Assembly (NCBI GenBank): GCA_022496805.1
Contig: CM040092.1
Location: 16,014,113-16,078,112 of the forward strand
Reading direction: 5' to 3'
Length of the DNA stretch: 64,000 bases
Source of the DNA: Pohlia nutans
Taxonomy: Eukaryota > Streptophyta > Bryopsida > Bryales > Mniaceae
The stretch's first letter is position 1. Each line of letters begins with the position of its first letter. Positions 11,396 to 22,452 of this stretch are shown here, one piece after another. The notes under the pieces are model-generated. The model searched no databases. It saw only the letters and a list, made by a program, of their open reading frames with translations, and had not been told where the DNA came from. A program made the translations under genes and the position numbers.

Positions 11396-13511
11396 TTTAT
11401 ATATTAAGAACAGTAGTGATGTTTTTTCCAAATTTAGAAAGTAAAATCAAATCAAAAGGACATAGCAAATTTGCATGATCACAAACAACAAGAAATCAAC
11501 AAATGAAAATATAATATAAACTAACTTTACTGGCAATTTTAGTATATTTTTTAGGACTTTGAATTGGTGATTTCATCCACTTTTTTGTCCTTCTTTTTGG
11601 TTGTAAAAGTAACCACTTCCAAGATTCTGGCAAAATTTATCTAGAAAAAAATTGCCTGCACTTTCTTTACATTGAGTTTGAAAATGCTAACTTGAGGTCA
11701 ATTTTCAATGTAGTTTTTAATAAGATTTTGCATGTGGTTTCTTTGCCAATTTTTAGAGAAAGTCCTTTTTTCACCACAAATTTAGGACGCACTCATAGGT
11801 GAAATGCCAAGGTGTCCAACTTAGATGTAGTAGGAACGCATACTTGAAAGTTATGGTCTCATTTCCTAAAAGTGGAGGATACATCCCCTTTGTTCATAAT
11901 GTTATATAAAAGAATGTTGTATATCATGACATTCCCATGTTATTTTTAATTGGATTTTCCTTCCTAGTGACCATATCCAAGAAGCGCGGCAATGCATGTA
12001 TTATTTTTCACAACTAAGTTCTAAACTTAGATTATCTAGCATAATTTCAATAGTGGATCTCACTTGCAAAAGCTACATAACATCCTAACTTGTCCTAGTG
12101 TTAAAATAATTCTTTTAGAGCCTATTTAATATATAGTAGTTTTTCATCATATAGGGTTGATTCACTAGAGAGAATTGTGGAAGTTTAGAGACAGATAAAT
12201 AGATATAGAAGATTCAAAGGAGGGCAATGGTCTGATATGGGTACCCTAAAAAGCCCTTTGAACTCTAAAATCAGCCCCTATGGCAATTTTGAATGCGGCC
12301 CTCTTTAAAACAAAATAAAAAATGAATCGACCGGATGTGGTTTTGATTTCCTACACTCATGCAGTACACAAAAAAAATCACGTAAAATTTGAAGAGGTCT
12401 AAAGTTTTAAAAGAGACTTTTTGTACAAAACTCAGAATTTGTCCTAGCTACTCAAAATAATCCAAAACATTTGTTTAAAATATCCAACGACGTCATTTTG
12501 GTACCAAATTTTGATATGAAGTACATTTAGATATGTGTTATTTGAAATGATTAATTTGAAGGATTAAATATATTATTTATTTTGTACTATAATGCCTACA
12601 AATGCTAATTTTTGGCAATTTTTTTGACAAAGCATAAATACATGAAAATTAATTTATTCAATTGAAAATTTGGACTAGAATGAAAGTATTTCATGTCATC
12701 CAGGTGTGGATATTTATTTAATTAAAATTAATTAATTTTATTTAATTGAAATGGAAAAATTTGTCGAAATTTGGAAATTTGGAAATAAAGTTCCACATTT
12801 CTCTCTAATAAAATTACCACTTGACATGAAAACAGGCATGTTATCGTGCAAGGTGAGATAAAAATTTGGAATCAAATCGGTATGGAGTTGCACAAATTAA
12901 AAGGTATTTTAATGGCACATTGGGTAATTTTCTACAAATATGGAATTGTGTAGCTAGGGTCAAAATGCTATGTAGTATTCACTCTTCGATTCACTCTTGG
13001 GATGAAAAATTAGTTGGTAATTGAGAGGATACGACTTTATCTCCTTTTTAAGTTCTTTGTTTCACATTTGTAGGAGTCACCAAGCCACCAATCCATTTTG
13101 AGACCCACTAATAGGGGGGTGTCAAACCTAAAATGCACTTGAGAGATTATTTCCTCCTAGATTTTCGCCCTCGTCTGTTGGAAGGGTACAATTGGTGGTT
13201 GTGAATAATCACGATTATGTGTTCTACCCTACCATCAGGGTTGGTCACAAGAAAAGCATCACGATGATCAAGCTCATTTGCCATGAAAGAAGTTCATGTA
13301 AAACTCAAACTTTGCCTTGAAAGAAGTTCTTGCGAATTGCTTGAGCAACGAATAAAACGGAGGAGTTTACCAAAGTTAACCACATAGCTAATAAAAAAAT
13401 CTAGGATCTCATAAGAAAGGGAATCACAAACCTCATTTTAATAACCTCTACTCTAATTGGTTGCTTTTTGGGAGTTGATTATCTTATCATCATACAATGG
13501 ATCATCATTAC
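9008..13511. other. gene-free AT-rich stretch
   Basis: 4.5 kb without a recognisable gene. It holds an (AAT)n tract at about 10458-10485 followed by ATT repeats, and AT-rich low-complexity sequence near 12700-12760. Short open frames are scattered and lack domains. Nothing else is supported. Confidence 0.5.
10458..10497. repeat. AAT microsatellite
   Basis: About eight AAT units followed by a short ATT run in inverse sense. Confidence 0.8.
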
Positions 13512-13694
13512 CAAAAAAATCAGGCCTCCAAAAGGCTTCTAACTCATGAAAATTGCCATGCAAAAATAATAAAATAATAATATTTAAAAATATTTAAAAA
13601 TATACTTTTTCACCCAAAAAAATCAAGTCTGATATGGCACCATTTCAGCCACGTCTGGCTGAGTTAGCAGCTTTTGGGGGCCTGAAATTTTTTG
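13512..13694. mobile_element. TIR miniature element (CAGGCCTNCAAAAGG family), copy 1
   Basis: Left end CAAAAAAATCAGGCCTCCAA and right end, in reverse complement, CAAAAAATTTCAGGCCCCC, followed on both sides by AAAAGCTnCTAACTCA-type sequence. Centre is A/T-rich with AATAAT runs. A second copy with the same ends and AT-rich centre is at 51882-52148. Non-coding. Confidence 0.55.
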
Positions 13695-14237
13695 TAATGT
13701 CCATAAAGAGGTTTGACACCCCTAACGAGGACGCGAAATTCATGGATGAAGCAAGAAACGCTTGGGAAATGGAGTGTCAAAACAGAAACCAGAAAGAGGG
13801 GAGCAGTTATGGCTCCTCAGATTATAAGTCCTCATGAAGGCTTTTTTTTGCACTGTAGCAATGCTCCATGCATATAATGGAAGGTGGTCCCTCCAGATTT
13901 AGACCACTGTGACTCTGCCACGACATTGGAGTCTGTCTCCAAGAAGCCAGAAAAAAATGCCCTGGTCCTCATTGAGATTATGGTGTCAAAGTGAGTACCG
14001 TAATCAATACCTTTCATTTCTAGTCTACTTCCAACTGAAGGCTTCAGGGATTTCACAAGAATTTACTGCAGGGACGAATTTTACACGTATGGTAAGTGAG
14101 GGTCAGGTTCAGACAGCCTGACGAGTCAAAACAGGAATCCATGTCAGATTTGGAGGGGTCCACGTCACCATGTATTGATCACAAGATGACATGTGGCATT
14201 TCTTGACAAAAATAATTAATTTGTGTCAAAACTGACC

Positions 14238-14545
14238 ATGACGTAGGGTTTGTATGAAAAAGGGATGACATTCGGTTTAACAATGAGAAGAAAGTCATGC
14301 TCTAACCATGACGTAGGGTTTGTATGAAAAGGGGATGAAATCCAGTTCAACAGTGAGAAGAAAGTCCATAACATTTAGTACTAGCCATCATTGGGACTAC
14401 CTTTTGGCTCCATCCACTATGAAGAAGCTTCATTCAAGTTATAGATGAATGGGAAACAAGAGAAGGTTGCAAGGTAGCTATTCATAATGGCAAAAGTATT
14501 GGGCTGCAAGGTGGCTATTGAGAATGGCAAAAGTATTGGGCCGTG
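14238..14545. repeat. two local tandem duplications
   Basis: A unit of about 70 bp beginning ACCATGACGTAGGGTTTG is present twice (14238 and 14309). A second doublet of about 43 bp containing AATGGCAAAAGTATTGGGC follows at about 14465-14545. No gene is apparent around them; the 13695-15878 interval otherwise shows nothing supported. Confidence 0.7.
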
Positions 14546-15878
14546 GATAAATGAAGTTGGCACAACCTTCCAGTCAAAGATACTTGCCAGTCAAAGATGG
14601 TAGCCAGTCACACCTAAGTAGAGTTCAATACAAAGATCTGAATGTATTGAATGTTCAACAAGAGGTGTCTAAGTGCAAGTACTTTCCCAAGTTTTTGCAC
14701 ACACTTCTACATTACAACGAGCTTTTGCAATGAGCTTTTGAGTGAGGACATGGCTTGCCTCCCTATAGTTGATTGCCCTTAAACCACCAACTTAAGCAAT
14801 ATGTGTAATTTTAGCAATGATATCTTTGGTGAAATATCTTTCTTCATTCTACATAAGGTTTAACAATGAATGCATATTTTTCTACAATTTTATTCTCAAT
14901 ATTGAAATCGATACAAATTTAAAAAGTGGAAAGTACACTGGAACTTAATATCAACATATAGGTTCCCCCATGGCCACACTATGTGGTGCTAATTTTCACT
15001 CATATTGATACTCAAAACCAACAATTACTTCTTCACAATGCTTGGCATGCCATTGGTTTGCTTGATGGTTTTGAATCTCAACTGTGGTAGCACCAAGAAA
15101 AGTCTACATGCCAAAGTTGGGGGAGTTGGTGGTTTTTAAAGCATTCAACCTTAAAAGAGAAGAGGCAAAACCTGTGATTTCAATTTGCATTGTTGAAGCT
15201 CACGATTGTGAGCATGGAACATGGGATGCACCACGTACGAACCACGTCACAGAGTCTACCCTCACAATATTGCACTCTGACACCCTCCAGTACGACCTCT
15301 TTTTTTTTCTTTGAGGTTGAGAAAGAAAAGAAAGAAAAAAAAGGAAAAAAACTCAGCCAGATTCTCCCTAAAAAGTACCACCACGTATGAAGAGCTCAAC
15401 TACCCTCCCAAAAAAAAAGCACTGCTTAACACGTAGCCATTTCAGTGTGTTAATATGTTTGCCAACCGATTCTGTTACACTTTTAGCACCATAGCCGGCT
15501 GGACTACCAATTACACGATGCATAATCTACAGTGCCAACAGATTACAATTATACTCAGTAGTACAATAAGTTATTTTTCTTGACTCTCCACTCACATGAA
15601 GCTCCTCACTTTGCCTGCAGTACTAAAGTGATATAAATTATTACAAGTCACTTTTTCCTGGCACATAAAGCACTGTACCATTTCAACTCAAGTTCTTTCA
15701 CGTACTGTAGTTGCACAAGCTCACTCAAGCAAGTAGCACAATCATAACATGGTCACGTTTGGTCCAATGCATTAACCTCGCTCTCAAAATTACAGAAAAA
15801 GGTACTTCCACATACCGTACACATAACCATGCTATAGAAAACCCTAAAAAAACAGAACAGTAGCATGACCCAAGTGCA

Positions 15879-16050
15879 GGGCTCCCATGATACAACACAA
15901 TAAAAATAAGGAAAGAAAGCAGAGCACAAAAAAGGAAGAGGAAGTTTGAAATTTGCAAGATTAATCTCCAAAGAACGTTGCAGTAGCATCACCTCTTTTG
16001 TGCTCTGCTTTCTCTCCTTACTTGCATTGTATTGTATCATGGGAGCCCTA
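15879..16050. repeat. inverted repeat downstream of the methyltransferase gene
   Basis: Arms of about 56 bp (15879-15934 and 15993-16050) share GGGCTCCCATGATACAA and GCAGAGCACAAAA in opposite senses, separated by about 58 bp. It lies 216 bp beyond the stop of the gene at 16266-17282 and could be within its 3' untranslated region. It may be a small hairpin-type miniature element. Confidence 0.65.
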
Positions 16051-16265
16051 TAAGAAACTGATAACAAATGTTCACAAACTCAAAGACAATCGGCATAGTA
16101 AAAAATAAGTTTGAAATTTTCCAATGAAAAAGAATATTACAAACAATGACTCTGCATGTGTCGTCCAAAACTGAATCTCCTACCTCATTGATCTGAAATT
16201 CCCACTCAGGAATTCTCTTAACAAAACTGTCATAAACTGTTATTAATCCAAGTGACTGCATTACC

Positions 16266-17282
16266 TCAAGGCCAGGCGTGGATGAAGAAGCCTTTGGCAC
16301 GAAGGCTAGCCATCAACCTGAGCGCTTCTTCACGAGAGTGACTAAACAGGCCCCAGTGAAAATCCAACATAGAGTTGTGATGGTAATGAACCTCCACAAA
16401 AAGCTCATCAATAATCTCCGCCATCTCAGGGTCAAGCAACCATCGTTGCAAAATGGGCCATTCCGCGCCTTCAATGTCCATCTTCACCACGACAGCATCG
16501 TCCTTAGTCAATTTCAAGTCCTCTTTTATCCAGCGCGTGATATTCAGTGAATTATCTCCATCAGCATCAGAAACATAAGTATTATAAAGCTTGATACGCT
16601 TCACCATCCAGTCGGGAATTTGCGGCTGCTCCTTGACACGGTAGGAATGAGTATTCTCAGGCGCCCAGTTGGTCTCCTCGTTGAATCCAACCGGAATCTT
16701 GAACAAATTTGGGGAAACTTCAAAAGCATGAACCTCAGTGAAATCACAGGGATACATACGAGAAAACCATTGCACTGATGTGTGGAAAGCATTCGCACCC
16801 AGATCGAGATACACTCTTCTGGAACGTTTGTTGAGATCCACTTTGGAGCCGTATAACCATGGCAGAACCATCGTTTTGTCTTCAACATCACCGACGAATT
16901 TCAACGCGTGCCCTCGTCTGAAGTTGTTGATCTCGTCCAAGGCTTCAATCAAATGACCTTTCACTCTGCAACGCGCCGGGGCACCGATCCACTTCATCTG
17001 GTTCCATGCTTTTGCTACTGGCAGTTTGGGACCCGAGTTCAGATGACCTATCACAGTAGCACAGATGGGATCCTCTTCATCATGCACCAAAGTTAAGGAA
17101 GATTGTTGTTTCTCAGCCTTTGCTTTTGCTGCATCGAACACCAAATCTGCGCACTGCGATGTGCCTGAATGGTGTAACACGAAATCTAAGAGGATGTAAC
17201 TAATCAGACACAGAATCACGAAGTAGTATACTCTCGGTGATGCAGTTCGCCCGGCCGATTGCAAGTCGCTGAAATACGTCAT
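16266..17282 (-). CDS. membrane-anchored FkbM/DUF7870-type methyltransferase
   Basis: Single uninterrupted 338-codon frame. Residues 18-37 form one strong membrane segment near the N-terminus, so a type II anchor (probably Golgi or another endomembrane compartment) is inferred. The rest resembles plant SAM-dependent methyltransferases related to bacterial FkbM. Motif I is at 157-164 (VYLDLGAN), an acidic pair lies near 183-188, and the diagnostic KMDIEGAEW is at 267-275. EVHYHHN follows at 297-303. The substrate is unknown. The start is the first ATG in frame, and placing the hydrophobic segment 17 residues in supports it. The frame stops at 16266-16268. The gene looks intact. Upstream there is a plausible leader intron (17350-18646). 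Confidence 0.85.
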   Translation of the reverse strand: MTYFSDLQSAGRTASPRVYYFVILCLISYILLDFVLHHSGTSQCADLVFDAAKAKAEKQQSSLTLVHDEEDPICATVIGHLNSGPKLPVAKAWNQMKWIGAPARCRVKGHLIEALDEINNFRRGHALKFVGDVEDKTMVLPWLYGSKVDLNKRSRRVYLDLGANAFHTSVQWFSRMYPCDFTEVHAFEVSPNLFKIPVGFNEETNWAPENTHSYRVKEQPQIPDWMVKRIKLYNTYVSDADGDNSLNITRWIKEDLKLTKDDAVVVKMDIEGAEWPILQRWLLDPEMAEIIDELFVEVHYHHNSMLDFHWGLFSHSREEALRLMASLRAKGFFIHAWP

Positions 17283-18720
17283 GTTGAAATTCTCATGTAC
17301 AATATGGCTTCACAAATCTGTTCGCCTTTGTTTGTTGTTGTGTGAGTCTCTGCAAACATATACACGATGTAAAAGGGTTAATTATACGAGATTTGGTTCA
17401 ACGTTGAAACGTGAGTCCAAGGTGTCCAACTGCTTCGAAGGATCGTGAGACCCTCGTGAGAACAGAAAAGGTTGGAGGCTCAAAAGACACTTCAAAGGTC
17501 AGAAGACTAAGAACCCAGATGAACTCAGTAACTCTAGGGCTGCGCCTTCGTACACGGCAAGTACTACGACTCTCATTGGTTTGATATATTCTAACATACT
17601 TACAGAATATCATACTACGGCACGCGTGGAGTTTGTCAAAATAGTGCACTCGCTTGGGAGGCTCGGGTCCCGAGACGGTACACTAGTATAAAACCAAAGA
17701 AAAGGTATCACACGAGGGTGACGAATGTCTGGTATGGTCAACGTCAATTGCGACACGACACCAGCAATTAGTGTGACTCCGGTTGACAATCGAAAAGGAC
17801 ATCGTCGTCCAGGAGTAGAAACCCCCGACCTCCGGACGCGCTAAGTACTTCCTCTGCAATCTAACGATGCACACCCAATGCAAAAAAGAATGTAGGGCTA
17901 AGTGGCTATGGAACAGAGGAGACATGGCCAAAACCATAAACGATCGATTTCCAAATACATCTGCGAGGTTAAAGCGCAAGAACGAAAAAGAAGAGATCAA
18001 AAACGCGAAACTAGTTTGCAAAAACGCAAATCGCTGGAATTAGTGTGACTCCGGTTGACTGTCGAAATCTGGGACATCGTCGTCCAGGAGTAGGAGCCTC
18101 CCGACCTCCGGGCGCACTAAGTACAATCTCACGATGCACACACAACGCAAAAATCTAGGGCTAAGTGGCTATGGAACCGGATCAAAGAGAGGAGATATAG
18201 GCAACGAACAAAACAGGACATGCACACCACCTAAAAACGTTCTCGCTTTGTCGATTTCCAACGTTCTGCAATTACATCTAAAGCTCAGGAACGAAAAAGA
18301 AAACAAATCGGAACAATGCTCAATCTCAAATCTGACACTCTCTACCTCACCAACAACCAACCCTGTGCAGAACAGATTCCAGAGTCAAAAACGCGTACAT
18401 CGGAGCATTGCAAACGTCGCAGTCGGTCCAAAGAGTCGTGCGAAAGAGCAGCACTGGGGTGGACTCTTTCGTTCTCAAGCGCAACCTACAATGCCAATAA
18501 AAATGAGGCCCAATGGATTCTCGAGAAACAGAGCTGCACTCCAAATTTAGATAAGACTACTGCACCAGATCCTACCCACCGAAAAAGAGGGACTGACAAT
18601 GCAGGTGACAGTGAATGCGGATTGCAAGCGACGACAGGGAACTTACGGCGATGACGATCGATGCAAGGGAAACGGAGGGAGATGATTGTTGAAATGTTGA
18701 TGCAGGGAGTGCAGATCCAA
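17283..18720 (-). promoter_or_regulatory. probable leader with intron, methyltransferase gene
   Basis: On the minus strand a strong donor CC|GTAAGTTCCC occurs at 18646 and an acceptor TATATGTTTGCAG ends at 17350, 67 bp before the start codon. This would make a 1.3 kb intron in the 5' leader. The region upstream of 18650 is comparatively GC-rich, as expected near a transcription start. This is inferred from splice-like sequences only. Confidence 0.35.
17766..18309. repeat. tandem duplication of about 272 bp
   Basis: Two direct units starting AATTAGTGTGACTCCGGTTG at 17766 and 18038. They share GACATCGTCGTCCAGGAGTA, CCCGACCTCCGG, TAGGGCTAAGTGGCTATGGA and GAACGAAAAAGAA with small gaps. The unit is less AT-rich than its surroundings and lies within the proposed leader intron. 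Its role is unknown; no protein or RNA family was recognised. Confidence 0.8.
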
Positions 18721-18885
18721 GCTTTTGGAGAAAATGGAGTATACCGAGGCGTGCCGGGAGTTCCGGCCTTCTGTCCGTCCGCTTACCATTATTGGAATTC
18801 ATTCATCCGTTTCTATCGCGGGTATCAATCCCAGGCGGTATGGGTATTGTCTATACCCGGCTGCCCCTGGTATGGGTTTTACTGA

Positions 18886-19200
18886 ATTCAGTTCGCCCAC
18901 CAGCAAGAGCACATCACCCACAGTAACAGGCGGGAAAATCATCCCCCACGTTCATTTGTTAGTTGGTAGACTTAAAAACACGTGTTTTCCCAATTTAAAA
19001 AATTTGGGGTATTTTTTACTTTTGGCCTCTCAATATAAAATTAAATTACATTTAAAACCAAAATAATATTTTCTCATGAACGATGCTTGAAAAAGAACAT
19101 TCATAAAATCAAATAAAACTCTAACATTAGCAACTATTGGTCAAAGTTGTTTGAAAATGAAAAAAAATCAAGTCCAAGGGGCAAGTTTGACATTTGAGGC
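18886..19200. other. gene-free spacer
   Basis: About 315 bp of AT-rich sequence with no gene or repeat recognised, ending at the TTAA of the next element. Confidence 0.4.
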
Positions 19201-19204
19201 TTAA

Positions 19205-19763
19205 CCCCTAACCACCCAACCATGCATATTTTGCATGATGTACGGATTTGAACTCCGATTTCTCATCCATCATACACTTTTTGCAGTGTGGATTTTTTAC
19301 TGAAACTTCTATGGGGAGTTAGCTTTGTGCATGTGTGATCCGATTAGAAAGGGGGTGATTTGTGAAATTTTTATGCCTCATTTCATGTTGTAGTGTTCCA
19401 CCCAAAATTTTAGTCTAAAAGTGCTCTTGAAAAAGTCAACTACTAAAATTAAGCAACCAAAAAATCTCCAAAAATCACTACACTTAGAGTATTACATTTC
19501 AACCCATCCCAAAAAAAATCATTATTAGATTGTCAATATCTTATTTGTAATCATATTACAAAAGAGCTCTAAATTTTAAGTTTGAAAATTTATACACAAA
19601 TATTGGTGATAGCAATCGCAAATCTAACTGTATGGATAGAATCTAAAATTCATAATGTACAACTTTTATTCATTCATCAAGTTGAAAATATCCCTCTTAG
19701 TTGCATTTTATAATGCATTTTTGAAAAACTGCCAAATCTGAAAAGGGTGAGAACGTTTAGGGG
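19205..19763. mobile_element. TTAA element, 0.57 kb family
   Basis: 559 bp between TTAA 19201-19204 and TTAA 19764-19767. Ends CCCCTAACCACCC and AACGTTTAGGGG. Close relative of the copy at 22698-23265: long shared runs with only a few differences. The right-hand TTAA is also the left-hand TTAA of the next element. Confidence 0.85.
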
Positions 19764-19767
19764 TTAA

Positions 19768-20394
19768 CCCCTAAAGGAGACACATAGGCTTCTCTTTGTG
19801 GCATATTTTTCTCAATGCATTGGTTGGTTTTTATACAAAGCGGTGTAGTGTCTTGGAAAGTGGGCCAAAATTTCTGATTTTTTTTTCTAACTGTAGATGA
19901 ATGACTTCTCATTGAGCATTAATTTTTTCAGAATTTTTGGGAGTTAAAAAAATTGATTTTGAATGACCGTATATTGGAATGTTGCAAATATAATGGAAGG
20001 CTTGGAATTGCACATGCCATAAAGCTTGCTTGAATGATCTTTTCGCAAATTTTGTTTTTTCTCTAGATACATGACTTGATTCTTCATATGATGGGAAAAA
20101 GAAACTCCAAAAAACCTCAATGTGAGCTCTCAAGAATTTTCAAAAGGGAGGTGAGGCAAATCCTAGCTTCCACCGCCTTGCATATATGTTCACTAACTTC
20201 TTCCCCTCTAGGCTTCCTTTATCCTGTAGAATACAGAAATACGTGAAAATTTATGATTGTTTTGGACAATTTCAATCTCAACTTTGCCCCCAACTTTTTA
20301 GTTCATTGTGTTTTCAAATTTTGCATGGAAGCTGCTTCAAATCATTAAATACAGACCGTAGGGGACCATTGTGGTCTTTCGGCTCCTGTAGGGG
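19768..20394. mobile_element. TTAA element with CCCCTAAAGGAG ends
   Basis: 627 bp between TTAA 19764-19767 and TTAA 20395-20398. Left end CCCCTAAAGGAG, right end in reverse complement CCCCTACAGGAG. The interior differs from the 0.57 kb family. It abuts elements on both sides with only a single TTAA between each. Confidence 0.65.
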
Positions 20395-20398
20395 TTAA

Positions 20399-20535
20399 CT
20401 CCTAAACGTTCAACCGTTCAAAAAGTGGATGATGTACAAAATCAAACACATTTTTTCTCATCCGTCATTGACTTTTTGCAACGTGGATTTTTTACTATAC
20501 ATGGTTACATAGGAGCTTCAGGTTGTTTAGGGATT
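20399..20535. mobile_element. truncated TTAA element, 0.57 kb family
   Basis: Starts right after TTAA 20395-20398 with CTCCTAAACGTTC and shares the CTCATCCGTCATTGACTTTT and GTGGATTTTTTACTATA phrases of the family's left end. Family similarity stops after about 135 bp; the right part is missing. Confidence 0.6.
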
Positions 20536-20592
20536 CAATGCAATGTATTATACAATAAAGAGGTTTGAGTGCACTAGACATTGACACCTTAA

Positions 20593-21225
20593 ACCCCTAA
20601 AGGACCAAGGATTCATCGTTTCAAAATGACAAATTCAATCGATCATATTGTAAAAAATATAATTCACATAGGGTCAAGTTTTATATCATTCAGTATGTGT
20701 TGGACAAAACACAAATAAATTTGAACTAAAGGAAGTTCCCGTAGGACGTACTCAAAAATGCTAAAAGAACATTAGAGTTATCCGCAAAGTGGTTTAGAGT
20801 GGGGTGACTGGACCACAATATGTGAAAAGAGAGGTTGAGAACACAATAAAAGTAGACATGTCAGATGCTGTAAATAAACTAGAGGTTTGAAGTTTCAAGG
20901 CACCAAAAACGGTGCCCAAAATTTTCCCAACCTCAATTTCTATTCTCATGGATGCTCTGTCACATGGAGTGGGTCTTCCTTGGATTTATTTTAAAAAAAT
21001 CAAAGCTTTTGAAAGCTCATTCACTGGAATAGCAACTGACAGCCCCCACCAACCGGGAACTCATCTGTACTTTATGCTCCAGTAAATTATGAGGCCAATT
21101 TTCGTATCCCAAGAAGTTTTCCAAACTAAGGCTCAATCCCCCTGTGAGTTTGCGGAAAACTCTATTAGGTCCCAATTCGGCCTCCTCATGTTCTGGTTCA
21201 TGTTTCATAAAATATTCATGTTCCA
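20593..21225. mobile_element. TTAA element, 0.22 kb family, interrupted by a TA element
   Basis: Begins at TTAA 20589-20592 with ACCCCTAAAGGACCAAGG, the end of the 0.22 kb family (complete at 28365-28587). About 180 bp in, it is interrupted by the TA-flanked element 20775-21162. Afterwards a diverged GGTCCCAATTCGGCC segment matches the family's right part. The final TTAA end is not recognisable. Confidence 0.55.
20775..21162. mobile_element. TA-flanked TIR element (GAGTTATCC family)
   Basis: 388 bp with TA on both sides (20773-20774, 21163-21164). Ends GAGTTATCCGCAAAG and, in reverse complement, GAGTTTTCCGCAAAC. Interior shares CAAACTAAGGCTCAAT-type sequence with the copy at 24847-25202. TA target and lack of coding suggest a Tc1/mariner-type miniature element, although the ends are not the Stowaway consensus. 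Confidence 0.7.
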
Positions 21226-21423
21226 CTGTGTACTAAGTCACGTGGTCGTATAATTAGAAGAATGAAAGATACTTCATTCACGCCAGCCTGGATCAGTGCC
21301 CACCGGCCAAAGAATTCATGTTGGCAACACTGTATAATACGGTAGAGGATTTCCTGCTACCCATAGCAATGCCCATGTGCAACTGAATCTATCTATTTTG
21401 TTGCTTTACTCTTGTATAATTTA

Positions 21424-21786
21424 GGGCCGCTTCACACTATGGCCAAAGGTCGAGAGGCCGTCAGTTTCCACCAATCAAATTGCAAGAAACCATGGTTTCG
21501 GCCTCTCGACCCTTCACACTAGAGGCCAAAGTCCAAAGGCCGTGGACCTTCAAAATGCTTACATGGCAACACTTTTTGACCAAGGTGACGGCCTCTCGAG
21601 AGGAAGTTTGGGTCCTACATTTTGCAAGACCCGTCACTATGGTCGAGAGGCCGTCGATTTCTTTTCATAAAAAATGAAACTATATTTTATTGGCTATTTT
21701 CAGTAGATTTCTTTGGACTCTCAACAAAGTTTGGACTCTCAATCCCACGGCCACTCGACTTGGACGGCCATAGTGTGAAGCGGCCC
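21424..21786. mobile_element. Tourist-like (PIF/Harbinger) miniature element
   Basis: 363 bp with 3-bp TTA duplications (21421-21423, 21787-21789). The ends are exact inverted repeats starting GGGCCGCTTCACACTATGG. The interior repeats GAGAGGCCGTC several times in both senses, giving a long imperfect hairpin. TTA duplication and GGGCC-starting ends are typical of PIF/Harbinger miniature elements. Confidence 0.85.
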
Positions 21787-21834
21787 TTAGAGTAGAGTGT
21801 ATGTCTTCAGTCCATTTTTTATTTTATTATTCCG

Positions 21835-22448
21835 TTGGTAGAACAACCCCAATTCCAAATCCCCTTTGACGTTAATGCAAGCACTATTCATCCATGGGCC
21901 CCATTTCTCGAAATTTCCATTTTGGACACCCTAGGGTCATTTTTTGGCAATTTTTTTTGCAAATTTGGGGCATGCAGTTCCAAATTAGTTTTGGAGGACC
22001 CCCTCAAGAATTTTAAACCCTTGGAAGATGGGGATATTTTTTAAGGTGGGCCCCTACATGCACAAATTAGGGGGCAGTTTTTGTCCTCTTGCATTAACGT
22101 CGAGGGGGGGGGGGGAGGATTTAGAGTCGGGGGTAGAACAACACGCACTTTGGAATGTAGCCAAGTAGGGAAGAAATGGATAGAATCATCCATATATTCA
22201 TATGTGTTCATCCATAAAATTATCTATTACAAAGCTCTTTCATCCAAGTATTGGTTGATTTTTTTATAAAGAACTTTGATGATTTCATCCACTTTTTCCC
22301 GCTTTTTTGCCTGTGTAAAAGTAGCCACTCCCAGAGTCAGATATAATTTGCCATAATCTTTTTGGTTGTATAGTTTGCTTGTACGGTATTTGAATGGGTT
22401 GATTTGCCAATACTATTGTATTTTTTGTGTCTTCTAACTATTAAATTC
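21835..22448. other. gene-free spacer with G-run
   Basis: No gene recognised. Contains an eleven-G run near 22105. A short phrase GACGTTAATGCAAG (about 21868) recurs in reverse as CTTGCATTAACGTCGA (about 22090), so a small unclassified inverted-repeat element of about 240 bp may lie here. Confidence 0.35.
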
Positions 22449-22452
22449 TTAA

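Noticed and set aside
13634..14121. Two short frames of 67-70 codons as possible genes
   Set aside because: The first starts inside a miniature element; neither has a domain, a good neighbourhood or splice support.
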